Source: a virus | Reading direction: 5' to 3' (one strand) | Virus record (IMG/VR): IMGVR_UViG_3300010371_000778 | Span: 1-23,083 of that record | DNA: 23,083 nucleotides | In this document: positions 1 through 7,558 of the stretch, piece after piece | Layout of the letters: every line of letters starts with the position of its first letter | How positions within the stretch are numbered: the first letter of the stretch is position 1 | Notes under the pieces: generated by a model | Databases searched by the model: none | Seen by the model: the letters and a program-made list of their open reading frames with translations, nothing else | What the model was told of the DNA's origin: nothing | Position numbers and translations under genes: made by a program

Positions 1-80
1 GCGATCGAGAAGACCGCCGTGAGGACCGGGTACCAGATGGCGGGGTTCGCGTGGAACCACGCTTCGACGGAGGCGAGCAT
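1..80 (-). CDS. Partial membrane protein at left edge, possible holin
   Basis: This is the first start codon (ATG at 80) after the preceding stop in the same frame, with AAGGA about ten bases upstream. The 26 visible residues begin MLASVEAWFHANPAIWYPVL, with an amphipathic start, a Trp/Pro turn, then a hydrophobic stretch (LTAVFSIA) continuing off the edge. The pattern resembles the first membrane helix of short phage holins. With two membrane coiled-coil proteins just upstream a lysis role is reasonable, but too little is visible to assign a family. The 51-base gap 81-131 shows nothing except the ribosome site. Confidence 0.6.
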   Translation of the reverse strand, partial: MLASVEAWFHANPAIWYPVLTAVFSI

Positions 81-131
81 GCGGTAAACTTCCTTGTGAT
101 GGGAGCGCTCGACCGACTGGCCGCGCGCAGA

Positions 132-728
132 CTATTCGGCGCCGTACTTGCCGCGGCTCGGGAGCCGGGGACGCATGGGCGGGAGTTCTCGGGGCGGCGG
201 AGGGTCCGTGCTGTCACGCCGCGGGATGGGAGGCTGACGAACAGCCGGCATCGACTGGATCGATCCGGTCTTGCGGCCGATCTTCTCGACCATGTCCACC
301 AGGACGGCACTGGTGGCCGACATCTGCTGGAGGAGCATGTCTTGACGGTCTGTCCGTTCCTCGAAGCCGTTGCGCGTGACGAGCTTGTCGCGCATGTCCT
401 CGCGGGCGTCATGGTCGGCCTGCATGGCGAGGAAGCGGCCATCGAGCTTCAGGCGCTCATTCGTCTCTGCCGCGAGCTCCACGCGGACCTTCTGGATCTC
501 TGTGCTTGCCGCGGCCTTCGCGTCCTTCGCGTCCGCTTCCGCCTTGGCCGCCTGCGCGATCGCCGTCCCTGCCTTGATCGCGAGCGTGTCGAGATCGTGC
601 TTGTAGTTCCGCAGTAGGAGGGCGCCGATGATGTTCAGCAGGACGCCCGCTCCCGCGATGATCGCGCTCCATGGCGGCGAGGGGAGCGCCGCGGCGTCCG
701 CATCGAGGAGGGCCGGGAGAAACTGCAT
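132..728 (-). CDS. N-anchored coiled-coil protein, possible inner-membrane spanin, 198 aa
   Basis: GAGGAG (739-734) overlaps the previous TGA and lies five bases before the ATG at 728, an excellent ribosome site. The product has one N-terminal membrane helix at about 21-39 (SAIIAGAGVLLNIIGALLL) followed by RNYKHDL. A long charged coiled coil follows (about 42-155; AKAEADAKDAKAA, then EIQKVRVELAAETNERL), and the last 40 residues are Pro/Arg-rich (PPPPRELPPMRPRLP). An N-terminal anchor plus periplasmic coiled coil is the layout of Rz-type inner-membrane spanins, which work with an outer-membrane lipoprotein to fuse membranes at lysis. No overlapping Rz1-like lipoprotein frame was recognised, so it may equally be a different lysis or virion membrane protein. 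Confidence 0.8.
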   Translation of the reverse strand: MQFLPALLDADAAALPSPPWSAIIAGAGVLLNIIGALLLRNYKHDLDTLAIKAGTAIAQAAKAEADAKDAKAAASTEIQKVRVELAAETNERLKLDGRFLAMQADHDAREDMRDKLVTRNGFEERTDRQDMLLQQMSATSAVLVDMVEKIGRKTGSIQSMPAVRQPPIPRRDSTDPPPPRELPPMRPRLPSRGKYGAE

Positions 729-733
729 ACGGA

Positions 734-739
734 CTCCTC
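734..739 (-). promoter_or_regulatory. Strong ribosome binding site (GAGGAG) overlapping the preceding stop codon
   Basis: GAGGAG lies five bases before the ATG at 728. Its first two bases are the last two of the TGA at 740-738, so ribosomes finishing the upstream gene are placed for re-initiation. Confidence 0.6.
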
Positions 740-1100
740 AGCAGCGCTGTGCGACGAGGACCAAGAGCCCCATGAGCACCAGCCCGAACGTCGCGTACTG
801 CGGCCACTGCCTCGGCGGGCGAAGCTGGAGTGCGAGCCGCAGCTCGGTACGCATCTCGTCGACGGTCCTCTGGAACGCCTCGATTCGCTTCACAAGGATC
901 GGGTGCTGCTCGTAGTGCCACTCAGAGACGGTCGCGAACCGCTGTGCGAAGTCCCGATCGGTCGGGTTCGGCGGCAGCGGCGTCATGGGAGGCGGCCTAC
1001 GCTCGAGCGGCTTCGGAACGGGCGCCCCGTCGTCCAAGAGGAGCCGCTTCGCGTACGGGGAGTCCGCCGGCGTATCGTCGTCGTCGCGGTGTTCGGTCAC
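738..1100 (-). CDS. Tail-anchored coiled-coil membrane protein (XhlA-like topology), 120 aa
   Basis: The GTG at 1100 is preceded by GGAG five bases upstream and overlaps the previous stop (GTGA). The protein has a polar, Pro-rich first 50 residues (MTEHRDDDDTPADSPYAKRL start), then a helical segment (FAQRFATVSEWHYEQ). A short coiled coil follows at about 66-93 (HPILVKRIEAFQRTVDEMRT), and a single C-terminal membrane helix at about 101-117 (QYATFGLVLMGLLVLVA) with a short RC end. This coiled coil plus C-terminal anchor is the topology of XhlA-type proteins that act with phage holins. The likeness is in layout, not in a confident sequence match. It is followed by another membrane coiled-coil protein, supporting a lysis region. 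Confidence 0.75.
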   Translation of the reverse strand: MTEHRDDDDTPADSPYAKRLLLDDGAPVPKPLERRPPPMTPLPPNPTDRDFAQRFATVSEWHYEQHPILVKRIEAFQRTVDEMRTELRLALQLRPPRQWPQYATFGLVLMGLLVLVAQRC

Positions 1101-1246
1101 ATGGTCTCCGGTTGCAACGGCGCCGGGCGCCAGGTGGGCGTCATGTCGATGGGAACGTCGTTGGCATCCGCCTCGAACGCGATGGGCTCTCCCATCGGCT
1201 CCACGTCCCCGGGCGGCGGGAGCATCGTGGATCGCCGGTCGTTCAT
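1097..1246 (-). CDS. 49-aa small protein of unknown function
   Basis: The ATG at 1246 lies eight bases after the LamG-like stop. The product (MNDRRSTMLPPPGDVEPMG..., 49 residues) is acidic and Pro/Met-rich with no membrane segment or recognisable motif. Its TGA at 1099-1097 overlaps the next GTG by four bases (GTGA), the same coupling found at several other junctions in this operon. That, and the lack of any other frame for the 150-base interval, is the main evidence that it is real. A longer upstream reading of the frame runs through the LamG-like gene and was rejected. It may be a short leader for the following membrane protein. Confidence 0.5.
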   Translation of the reverse strand: MNDRRSTMLPPPGDVEPMGEPIAFEADANDVPIDMTPTWRPAPLQPETM

Positions 1247-1254
1247 CCGGCGTC

Positions 1255-1962
1255 TCAGGGCGTCCCGAAGGTTGCTGCTGCATACGCTTTCATGGCCGCG
1301 CGTTGACTGACAGACAGCGCCCCGCTGACGCAGATCCATTCGTAGCAGTTGCCGAGCCACGCGCTGGCCAGCGTGTTCGAGTTCCCCAAGCCGAAATCGG
1401 TTCCCACTCCCGTCGCCCCTGCATTGGCCACGGTCAACGCTCCGCCGTTGATGCCAAGACCGGACGATGCCCCGTTGAAGAGGGCCTCTACCCAAAAGTC
1501 AGACCCTACCGCTATGGCTCCGGTTGCCCCGAGTGCCCCGTTGTATTGCTGGACGGCGGTACCACCGACCTGCTGAAACACGATGGCGCTGTTCCCGGAG
1601 AAATCGTACAGATACTGTGTTGCGCCCGAGGCAACAAGCGACCGGGCGACGACGAGCATCGTAAATGGCGCCGTTGGCGCTGCCCCCAGCACCAAGTTGA
1701 GACGCGTGCTCGCGGGGAAGTAGACGCTCCCTTGCGCATTGCCGCCACCGCTCGCGTTGTACGTTGGTCTCGCGGCGCCCGACGCTGACGCTACGAGATG
1801 ACTGGGGCCGGAATCGGCCAGCGCCGTGACGAGGCTTCCTACGCGCGTGCTGTTCGACCAAAGGAAGTCGAACACAATCGAACTGCCGAAGATTTGGGCC
1901 GGTCCTGGGCGCGACATCCCCGCCGAGCCCCCGACGCCTAGCCCAAGCGCAAGACCCATCAT
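1255..1962 (-). CDS. LamG-like receptor-binding or fibre-tip protein, relative of the tailspike C-terminus, 235 aa
   Basis: The start is ATGATG at 1962/1959, overlapping the tailspike TGA by four or one bases, so translation is coupled. After a Gly-rich lead (MMGLALGLGVGGSAGMS), the product is a concanavalin/LamG-like beta-sandwich: PTYNASGGGNAQGSVYF, then LNLVLGAAPTAPFTMLVV, ATQYLYDFSGN and LGNCYEWICVSGALS. It ends QRAAMKAYAAATFGTP. This order of elements matches the last 220 residues of the tailspike (PTYSASGGINN, then RTVYAVVTP, GDMYRFLVIDRVV, VMAYLNAIYT), so the two are probably homologous domains. It may be a separately encoded tip or an alternative receptor-binding head. A longer upstream reading frame passes through the tailspike gene in a shadow frame and was rejected. 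Confidence 0.8.
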   Translation of the reverse strand: MMGLALGLGVGGSAGMSRPGPAQIFGSSIVFDFLWSNSTRVGSLVTALADSGPSHLVASASGAARPTYNASGGGNAQGSVYFPASTRLNLVLGAAPTAPFTMLVVARSLVASGATQYLYDFSGNSAIVFQQVGGTAVQQYNGALGATGAIAVGSDFWVEALFNGASSGLGINGGALTVANAGATGVGTDFGLGNSNTLASAWLGNCYEWICVSGALSVSQRAAMKAYAAATFGTP

Positions 1963-4900
1963 GTGTAGATCGCGTTGAGGTAGGCCATGACCAGCGTCTC
2001 CTCCGGGCCCGTGACGACGCGGTCGATGACGAGAAACCGGTACATGTCCCCGATCGCTGCCTGACCGGCAGTGTTCGTTGCGACGATGTACCCATTGGTG
2101 CCCGTATCCGAGGCCAGCGCTCCCGGACTCGGGCCCGTCGTCGTGAGGGGCGCCCCGTCGAGCGCCACAGTGGGTGCGCCACTCGCGAGAGCCCACTTGA
2201 TGATATGCGTTCCGCTGGACGGCATGCCCGCCGCGGTCACGATGTTCGTTGTGACGTCCGTGATCGCGTAAGAGCCGTGCGCATTGAGCGTCGCGAGCAT
2301 CGTGATCGCGGGGTTGCCCTGTCGAAAGCAAAACCACGCGGGAAACGTGGCGCTACCTGAAGGCGTCACGACGGCATACACGGTGCGGTCGGACCCGGAC
2401 GGCACGACGTTCGTATTCGAGAAGAGCCACGAACTGCCGGCGGTCGTGAACTTTGGCAGATTGTTGATGCCGCCCGACGCGCTGTATGTAGGCGCGTTCG
2501 CAACGCTATTGGAGGCGTTGTTGTGGAACGTGCTCTGATCGGCCCACGTGACGGTCGTCGGTCCATTCGTCACGCCAAAGCGCGAGTCCAGGTCGAGCTT
2601 CAGGTGAGTCCCGAAGATGTACCAAGGCTCTTGGTCGAGCGCCGCGTCCCCGGTGACGCGAATCCACCGCACACCGTTCGAGCGAATGGTTGCGGAGCAA
2701 GCCGCTGCGACCGTGACGCCCTGCGCGCCCGCCGATTTGAACGTGAGCGACTGGTGCGTGTAGTTCGTGACGCGAAGGACGTACCCATCGGCGAAGGTCG
2801 GGAGGTTGACCTTGCGCGTCGTCGAAAGCAGTCCGCTCGGGTCGCGGATGTCGAGCCCTCCATAGAGGAAGTCGTCCATTGCGACCGTGATGTCGGCGTC
2901 CGATCCGACCGTGAGAATCTTAATCTTGTCGGCCGTATCGCGCACGCGGAGGAAGCCCGTACCGCCCGGGTCGAGCCATGGGCCGCCCTGGTACTGGTAG
3001 CCGTCCACTTCCACCGGGGACGTCTGGTTCGGACCGATCTTGACGATGCCGCCTGCCGCGCCTCCCTTGCCGAATAGGCCGGAGAGGCTCACCCGCTTGC
3101 AGGCGTCGACATAGACGGCGGGTGCTGCCCCGGGCGAGTAGGTTGCCGACATGAAGAGCCCAATGCCGCGGCCATCCACCGAGCCGAGGCCGTTGAGGTA
3201 CAGCATCGCGAGTTCGGTATCGAGGTTCCCCTCATCACTCGGCTCGAGATCCTCGAGCGTGAGCGAGAGTGCGAAGCCATCGTTGCCAGCGATGCCGCAG
3301 AACGCCCCGCGCACCGTCACGTCGGTGCGGAATCCGTGCGTATACATCGTCCGGAAGATGCCGCCCGACGCGGTTGCAATGGCCCACTGCCCGGAGCCCT
3401 GCGCCGTGATCCGCTCGAAGGAGCTGTCGCCCGCGCCTGCCATGACGAGGATGCCCGCATTGAGGTTCCGTGCGGGCGTCTGGCAGGTGAAGAAAATATC
3501 CTCGAAGTGATTCTCGTAGGCGAACGCCTGCACGATGATCGACGCGTTCGAAGCGGTGACGATCAGATCATGGAACCGCGAGAAGGTCGGGGACGTGACG
3601 CGCAGGTTGGCGCCCAGGTTGAGATGCCCCACTTCGGCGCGCGGGATGCGGCTCGTCGATTGAAGTACGAGCCCATGCACCTCGTACCATACGGCCGATC
3701 CGGTCCCGATGCGGGCACCCGTGTACGCCGAAAACGGGTTGTACCCGGACATCGCGACGAGCCAGGAGTTGTGCTTGCTCGAGACATGCGCGCCATGCGG
3801 GCTTGTCCCGTCGTCCGGCCAAAACGAAAGGAGAACGAGCGTGTTGGCATCGCACGCGCCTTCGGAGGTCGGAGCGGTGAAGGATGAGGTCCCGGTATGC
3901 CGTGCAACCTTCGACATGCGGATGTACGCGAAGTCGATGGCATCGCTTCCCAGGGTGTACGCCTCGGCGCCACGAAGAAACCGGGTGAAATATGCGCCGA
4001 TGCAGAAGTGTTCGCCCTTGTCCTGGATGATTGTGGCGCCCGGCGTTCCGGTCGTGGAATGTCCAACGTGGACCCCATCCACGTAGACGTAGATGTTGCC
4101 CGAAGACGAATCGAGGTCGACCTCGATATCGTGCTCCCCCGCGCTCATCCCCGAGCCCGTGAGCACCGACACGATGCCCGCACTCGTGGTCAGCGAGACC
4201 TGGAGCTGGTTCTGGATGCCGTTGACGTTCGAGCCGAGGACGAGAAGCGAGAACGCGCTATGCGCATCCGACGCGCTCAGGCCACCACCCGATGCCGCGT
4301 AGCAGATGCCACCGGACGAGTTGTTCACGACCGCGCGCATCGCGAATGTCCACGCGCTATAGCCGTTGATCTCGCCGCAGTCATACTCGGTGAGATCGAT
4401 GAACGACGACTCCAGCGCGCCCACGAGCCCGTTTTGGAACGTCTGATACCAGAAGTTCCCGCGCTTTGTGCGCGTGGGCGCCACCGTGGCCGGCGACACG
4501 ACGAGCGCGGGACCCGTAAAGTCGTTGGTGATATTCAGAGGCCCGATGGTGATCGCGTTTCCGGCCTTCGGGTTGCCCCCTCCGAAATCGCCCAGGAATC
4601 GCACAGCCTGCGTCATGAAGATGGGACGCTTGATGCGATAGAACGTGGTCGGCGTGCCCGTTACGTCCGTAAACTCGCCGCTTCGCGGCACGTGAACGAT
4701 GGTCGGGTTGACCGACGTTGCTGCCGTCGCGATGGCGCCTTCGATCGCATCCGCACAATCCGTGACGCCGTCGCCCTTCGCACCCTTCTCGCGGATGTCG
4801 AAGTGGATCGGCGACTGGGTCTCCCAGCCGCGATTGACGAGTTGCCACCGGTTGTTGGTGGTCTCGTAGCGGAAGGTGCAGCGCCCACCGAACGGCTTCA

Positions 4901-5837
4901 GGACAACGGCGCCGCCGTTGCCACTGCCCGTGATGATCCGGTTCGTCGAGGTCGAGACCGACGACGCCTGATCGATGATCGTGAGCGGGTAGGCCGTCGT
5001 GTTGATCGCGACGAGGTCGAGGCCCGGCTTCGTCGAGGCCGTGGTCGCGATCCCGTCGATCGTGGACGCCGACGTGAGCCCGCCGATGAGGAGCGTGGAG
5101 AGCCCCGTCGTGCCGACGTTCGAGTTCCGGTTGCTCGTCGCGCTCGTCGCGGAGTTCGTCGTCCCGGAGTACGGCGTGCTCAGGGTGAACGAGCCCGACG
5201 AGACGGTCGAGACCTGATACCACGTGCTCGCCTGCGCCCCGAAGAGGACGAGGTCCCCGGGGAAGAGCGCTGCGGTCTGGTTCGCAGTCGATGTGACCGT
5301 GGCGGAGTCTTTCGTGACACCGACGGTCCCAGAAAGAACGGTCCCGGAAAGCGTGACGTTGAACTGGCCTTGGTTGCCGGTCCCGGAGCCGCCGCCTCCG
5401 CCGTTGCGAACCACGTCGTTGAACGGGATGATCCAGCCGAAGACCGGGTCTTCCTCGAGCGCCTCGTTGACGGCGAGAACCGACTGGCCGCCGCTCGTCT
5501 TGACGTTGACCTTGAAGGTCGCGGTGTACGAGCTCTGGGGCCGGCCATTCGCATCAAGGCCAGGGCCCAGGATGCCGACCGTCGACGTGAAGACGACGGC
5601 GCTGCCGAGACTCGCAGGCGCCGTGAACGAGAACGTCTTGGCCGTGTGGTCCACGGACAACGTCGCGTTGATCGCGTCTGCCGTGTTCTGGTCATCGGTC
5701 GACGTGCACGCGATCGTCCAGAACTTCACGCCTGCGTCCGACGCGAGCGACCCGTTGACCGTGGCGCTGGCCACAACGCTCGGGGCGGGCGTGGTCGACG
5801 CGCCATTGATCAGACAGACGGGGCTCGGTGCGGGCAT
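1959..5837 (-). CDS. Large tailspike: pectate-lyase-type beta-helix with LamG-like modules, 1292 aa
   Basis: The chosen ATG at 5837 has GGGAG four bases upstream; an alternative in-frame ATG at 5861 (eight residues longer) lacks a site. Residues about 30-145 form an Ig-like virion attachment region ending DPVFGWIIPFNDVVRNGGGG. Residues about 344-375, HFDIREKGAKGDGVTD then AIEGAIATA, are the canonical opening of pectate-lyase-superfamily beta-helices. The helix then seems interrupted by a concanavalin/LamG-like domain (about 475-650; GEHDIEVDLDSSSGNIYVYV, then DGVHVG). It resumes with short repeating strands (about 740-990). The C-terminus (about 1073-1292) is another LamG-like domain, related to the next gene's product. 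Such spikes bind and often cleave capsule or O-antigen; catalytic residues cannot be assigned here. It ends in ATGATG, overlapping the next start. Confidence 0.88.
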   Translation of the reverse strand: MPAPSPVCLINGASTTPAPSVVASATVNGSLASDAGVKFWTIACTSTDDQNTADAINATLSVDHTAKTFSFTAPASLGSAVVFTSTVGILGPGLDANGRPQSSYTATFKVNVKTSGGQSVLAVNEALEEDPVFGWIIPFNDVVRNGGGGGSGTGNQGQFNVTLSGTVLSGTVGVTKDSATVTSTANQTAALFPGDLVLFGAQASTWYQVSTVSSGSFTLSTPYSGTTNSATSATSNRNSNVGTTGLSTLLIGGLTSASTIDGIATTASTKPGLDLVAINTTAYPLTIIDQASSVSTSTNRIITGSGNGGAVVLKPFGGRCTFRYETTNNRWQLVNRGWETQSPIHFDIREKGAKGDGVTDCADAIEGAIATAATSVNPTIVHVPRSGEFTDVTGTPTTFYRIKRPIFMTQAVRFLGDFGGGNPKAGNAITIGPLNITNDFTGPALVVSPATVAPTRTKRGNFWYQTFQNGLVGALESSFIDLTEYDCGEINGYSAWTFAMRAVVNNSSGGICYAASGGGLSASDAHSAFSLLVLGSNVNGIQNQLQVSLTTSAGIVSVLTGSGMSAGEHDIEVDLDSSSGNIYVYVDGVHVGHSTTGTPGATIIQDKGEHFCIGAYFTRFLRGAEAYTLGSDAIDFAYIRMSKVARHTGTSSFTAPTSEGACDANTLVLLSFWPDDGTSPHGAHVSSKHNSWLVAMSGYNPFSAYTGARIGTGSAVWYEVHGLVLQSTSRIPRAEVGHLNLGANLRVTSPTFSRFHDLIVTASNASIIVQAFAYENHFEDIFFTCQTPARNLNAGILVMAGAGDSSFERITAQGSGQWAIATASGGIFRTMYTHGFRTDVTVRGAFCGIAGNDGFALSLTLEDLEPSDEGNLDTELAMLYLNGLGSVDGRGIGLFMSATYSPGAAPAVYVDACKRVSLSGLFGKGGAAGGIVKIGPNQTSPVEVDGYQYQGGPWLDPGGTGFLRVRDTADKIKILTVGSDADITVAMDDFLYGGLDIRDPSGLLSTTRKVNLPTFADGYVLRVTNYTHQSLTFKSAGAQGVTVAAACSATIRSNGVRWIRVTGDAALDQEPWYIFGTHLKLDLDSRFGVTNGPTTVTWADQSTFHNNASNSVANAPTYSASGGINNLPKFTTAGSSWLFSNTNVVPSGSDRTVYAVVTPSGSATFPAWFCFRQGNPAITMLATLNAHGSYAITDVTTNIVTAAGMPSSGTHIIKWALASGAPTVALDGAPLTTTGPSPGALASDTGTNGYIVATNTAGQAAIGDMYRFLVIDRVVTGPEETLVMAYLNAIYT

Positions 5838-5841
5838 GCGT

Positions 5842-5846
5842 CTCCC
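5842..5846 (-). promoter_or_regulatory. Ribosome binding site (GGGAG) deciding the tailspike start
   Basis: GGGAG ends four bases before the ATG at 5837. The in-frame ATG at 5861 has only GC-rich sequence without a purine run before it, so the shorter start is preferred. Confidence 0.55.
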
Positions 5847-5901
5847 GTCCCCTGGCGCCATGCGCCGGGGCTCACGCGTTCAATGGTCTCGGGTCGAGCC
5901 G

Positions 5902-6717
5902 TTACTGGACGGCTGCGGCGGATAGCCAGGCGTTGGCGTTGGCGATCGCGGTCTGAAGGTTCCCGATCGCCGTTGCCGACGCAGCATCCTCGTTCGGATT
6001 CGCCGCCGGCTTCGCAGCCAGGGCTGCTAGCCAGGCGTCGTTGGCGCCTGCGAGGAGCGTCTGAAGACCCGGGCTGGCGCCAGCGATTACAGCCATCGCC
6101 GTCTGCCTGAATGTCAGCGTCGCGATGTTCTCAAAGGCCGCGCTCCACGGCAGCGCCTTGGGGACTCCGGTGGGGCCGAGCACGGGCGACATGCAGACCC
6201 ATGCCGTCGTCCCATCGAACGTCACGAGGCCCGGCTGCGTGGTCCAGGTGGGCTGGGTCGAACCGCTCGTTCCCGCAGCTCCCACAAACGTGTAGCCGTT
6301 GCTCGGGTTCGCGAGGACCGCGCTGTTGACGAGGTATGGTGTGCTGGGCTGCCAGGTTCCGAGACCGCTCATCCCAAAGACGGCCGCCTGGTAGTCGGTC
6401 GGCGTCGGTACGAGGATCTGAAAGACGGCGCGGCACACCCGATCCAGTTCAGTCCATGCGGCTTTCGCGCCCGTGATCGGCGTATCGATCCATGCCTGCA
6501 TCGCGAGCGCATAGGTCGACGTGTTGGAGATGCCGTCGATCGCGTTTTCGTCGTAGAGCTTGCCGAGTCCAGGGGACGAGCCGGGCGGGAAGCCGTCGAT
6601 TGCCGCACGGACCTCGACGCCCGAGTTGATCGTCGCCTGCGGCAGCGGTGGCTGCTGGTCGAGCACGGCCTGCACGGCCGCCACAGTCGCCGGCCAGTTG
6701 ATGGTCCGAACCGCCAT
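5902..6717 (-). CDS. Fibre-associated protein with a carbohydrate-binding-like module, 271 aa
   Basis: I chose the ATG at 6717, four bases after the preceding stop. The frame extends upstream, but only through low-quality Pro/Ser/Arg-rich shadow sequence. Residues 1-115 are helical. Residues 121-176 follow the pattern of CBM5/12-type modules often seen in phage tail proteins: W122-x-P-S-T-x-Y128, GYTFV (141-145), GTSGSTQPTW (149-158), then DGTTAW (168-173). The C-terminal 90 residues are helical and Ala-rich and look like an oligomerisation segment. This suggests a host-surface glycan-binding or fibre-tip-adjacent protein encoded just before the tailspike. The module match is by pattern only; its sugar is unknown. 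A 64-base gap to the tailspike start follows. Confidence 0.72.
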   Translation of the reverse strand: MAVRTINWPATVAAVQAVLDQQPPLPQATINSGVEVRAAIDGFPPGSSPGLGKLYDENAIDGISNTSTYALAMQAWIDTPITGAKAAWTELDRVCRAVFQILVPTPTDYQAAVFGMSGLGTWQPSTPYLVNSAVLANPSNGYTFVGAAGTSGSTQPTWTTQPGLVTFDGTTAWVCMSPVLGPTGVPKALPWSAAFENIATLTFRQTAMAVIAGASPGLQTLLAGANDAWLAALAAKPAANPNEDAASATAIGNLQTAIANANAWLSAAAVQ

Positions 6718-6721
6718 CGTG

Positions 6722-7558
6722 CTACGGGAACTGCATCGAGCCGATGGCGCTGTAGGTCGGCTGGATGGCGATGTAGAGGTTTCCGGTGGCAGCGTTGGCG
6801 CCGTTCTCGTCAACCATCTTGAGCATGTACGTGTACTGCGACGTATCGATCACGTTGTTCTGATTGCACGTGACCGTGAAGCTCTGAACCGCACTGCTCG
6901 CGTCCCACGCCGGTCCGTTGGCCGGCGCGGGGCTCTGGGCCGCCGTGGTCGACATGGCCACCGTCGTGTTCGAGCCGACCGTGGCTCGGTACATCCCGAA
7001 GGCCGGAAGGACGGCCGGTAGGCTGGCGTGTGGGCCGTTGACGATGAACCAGACCTTGACGCTCGTCAGCGTGGAGCCGTTGTGCGGCTGGTCGATGAGG
7101 ACGTACTGAACCGCGTTCGTCGCGGGGCCCTGGAGTCCGCCCATGCTTGCCAGGACGGGCGTCTGGAAGGTCCACCCGGTGCCGAGCGCCTGGAACCGGG
7201 GCCACAGCATTGGGGACCGCGAACGCGTGGCTGAGAACGTCACCCAGTCGCTTGCGCCGCCGGCGTGCTGGAAGCCACCGGCGATCGTGCTCTGCACCGC
7301 GCCCGCGGCCGATGCCTGGAGAGCTCCCGTGACCGTCGCGTTGAGGCCCGCGCTTCCCAGAAGGAAGATCGTGGCGCCGCTGTCGACCTGGAACGAAGTG
7401 CTGGTGAGGACGTGATAGACGACTCCGACGCCCCCAAGATCATCGCTCGCCGTCTTGTCAAAAGCGTTCGCGTGATCGATATCGAGCGCGGTCGCTTGGG
7501 CGGCGGTGTAGATATCGTGCGCTGCCCATCCACTGGGGTTGACCCTGGTGAAGCTCAC
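6722..7558 (-). CDS. Tail fibre-type protein, 278 aa
   Basis: The GTG at 7558 overlaps the gp48-like stop (GTGA). The N-terminus, SFTRVNPSGWAAHDIYTAAQ followed by ALDIDHANAFDKTA, resembles the attachment start of many short tail-fibre or receptor proteins ('vNp.gW..gd.lt..q.n.ld.n...AlD'). The rest is beta-rich with Gly/Ala/Ser/Thr repeats, including a short strand-turn segment (NATVTGALQASAAGAVQSTI) near 74-93 that looks like a beta-helix or stalk, and a C-terminal folded domain (SSAVQSFTVTCNQNN, then YTYMLKMVDENG). The position immediately after gp48-like is where Mu carries its fibre gene (gpS). I cannot name the receptor. The role as fibre or fibre connector is inferred. Confidence 0.7.
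   Translation of the reverse strand: MSFTRVNPSGWAAHDIYTAAQATALDIDHANAFDKTASDDLGGVGVVYHVLTSTSFQVDSGATIFLLGSAGLNATVTGALQASAAGAVQSTIAGGFQHAGGASDWVTFSATRSRSPMLWPRFQALGTGWTFQTPVLASMGGLQGPATNAVQYVLIDQPHNGSTLTSVKVWFIVNGPHASLPAVLPAFGMYRATVGSNTTVAMSTTAAQSPAPANGPAWDASSAVQSFTVTCNQNNVIDTSQYTYMLKMVDENGANAATGNLYIAIQPTYSAIGSMQFP

Noticed and set aside
1963-2337. Longer reading frame upstream of the LamG-like gene
   Set aside because: It overlaps the tailspike in another frame with His/Arg-rich sequence; the ATGATG overlap gives a natural start.
1-5861. Diversity-generating retroelement acting on the tailspike or LamG-like gene
   Set aside because: No reverse transcriptase and no template/variable repeat pair with adenine-biased differences were seen. 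The two LamG-like regions are diverged at the protein level, not near-identical DNA.
3897-6110. A 737-codon plus-strand open frame opposite the tailspike
   Set aside because: The product is Arg/Asp/Val-rich without fold-like patterns, and it overlaps genes with clear domain motifs on the other strand. It is a GC-driven shadow frame.
6718-6813. Longer start for the carbohydrate-binding-like protein
   Set aside because: The extra 32 residues are Pro/Ser/Arg-rich and lie inside the preceding fibre gene; the ATG at 6717 fits the four-base gap.
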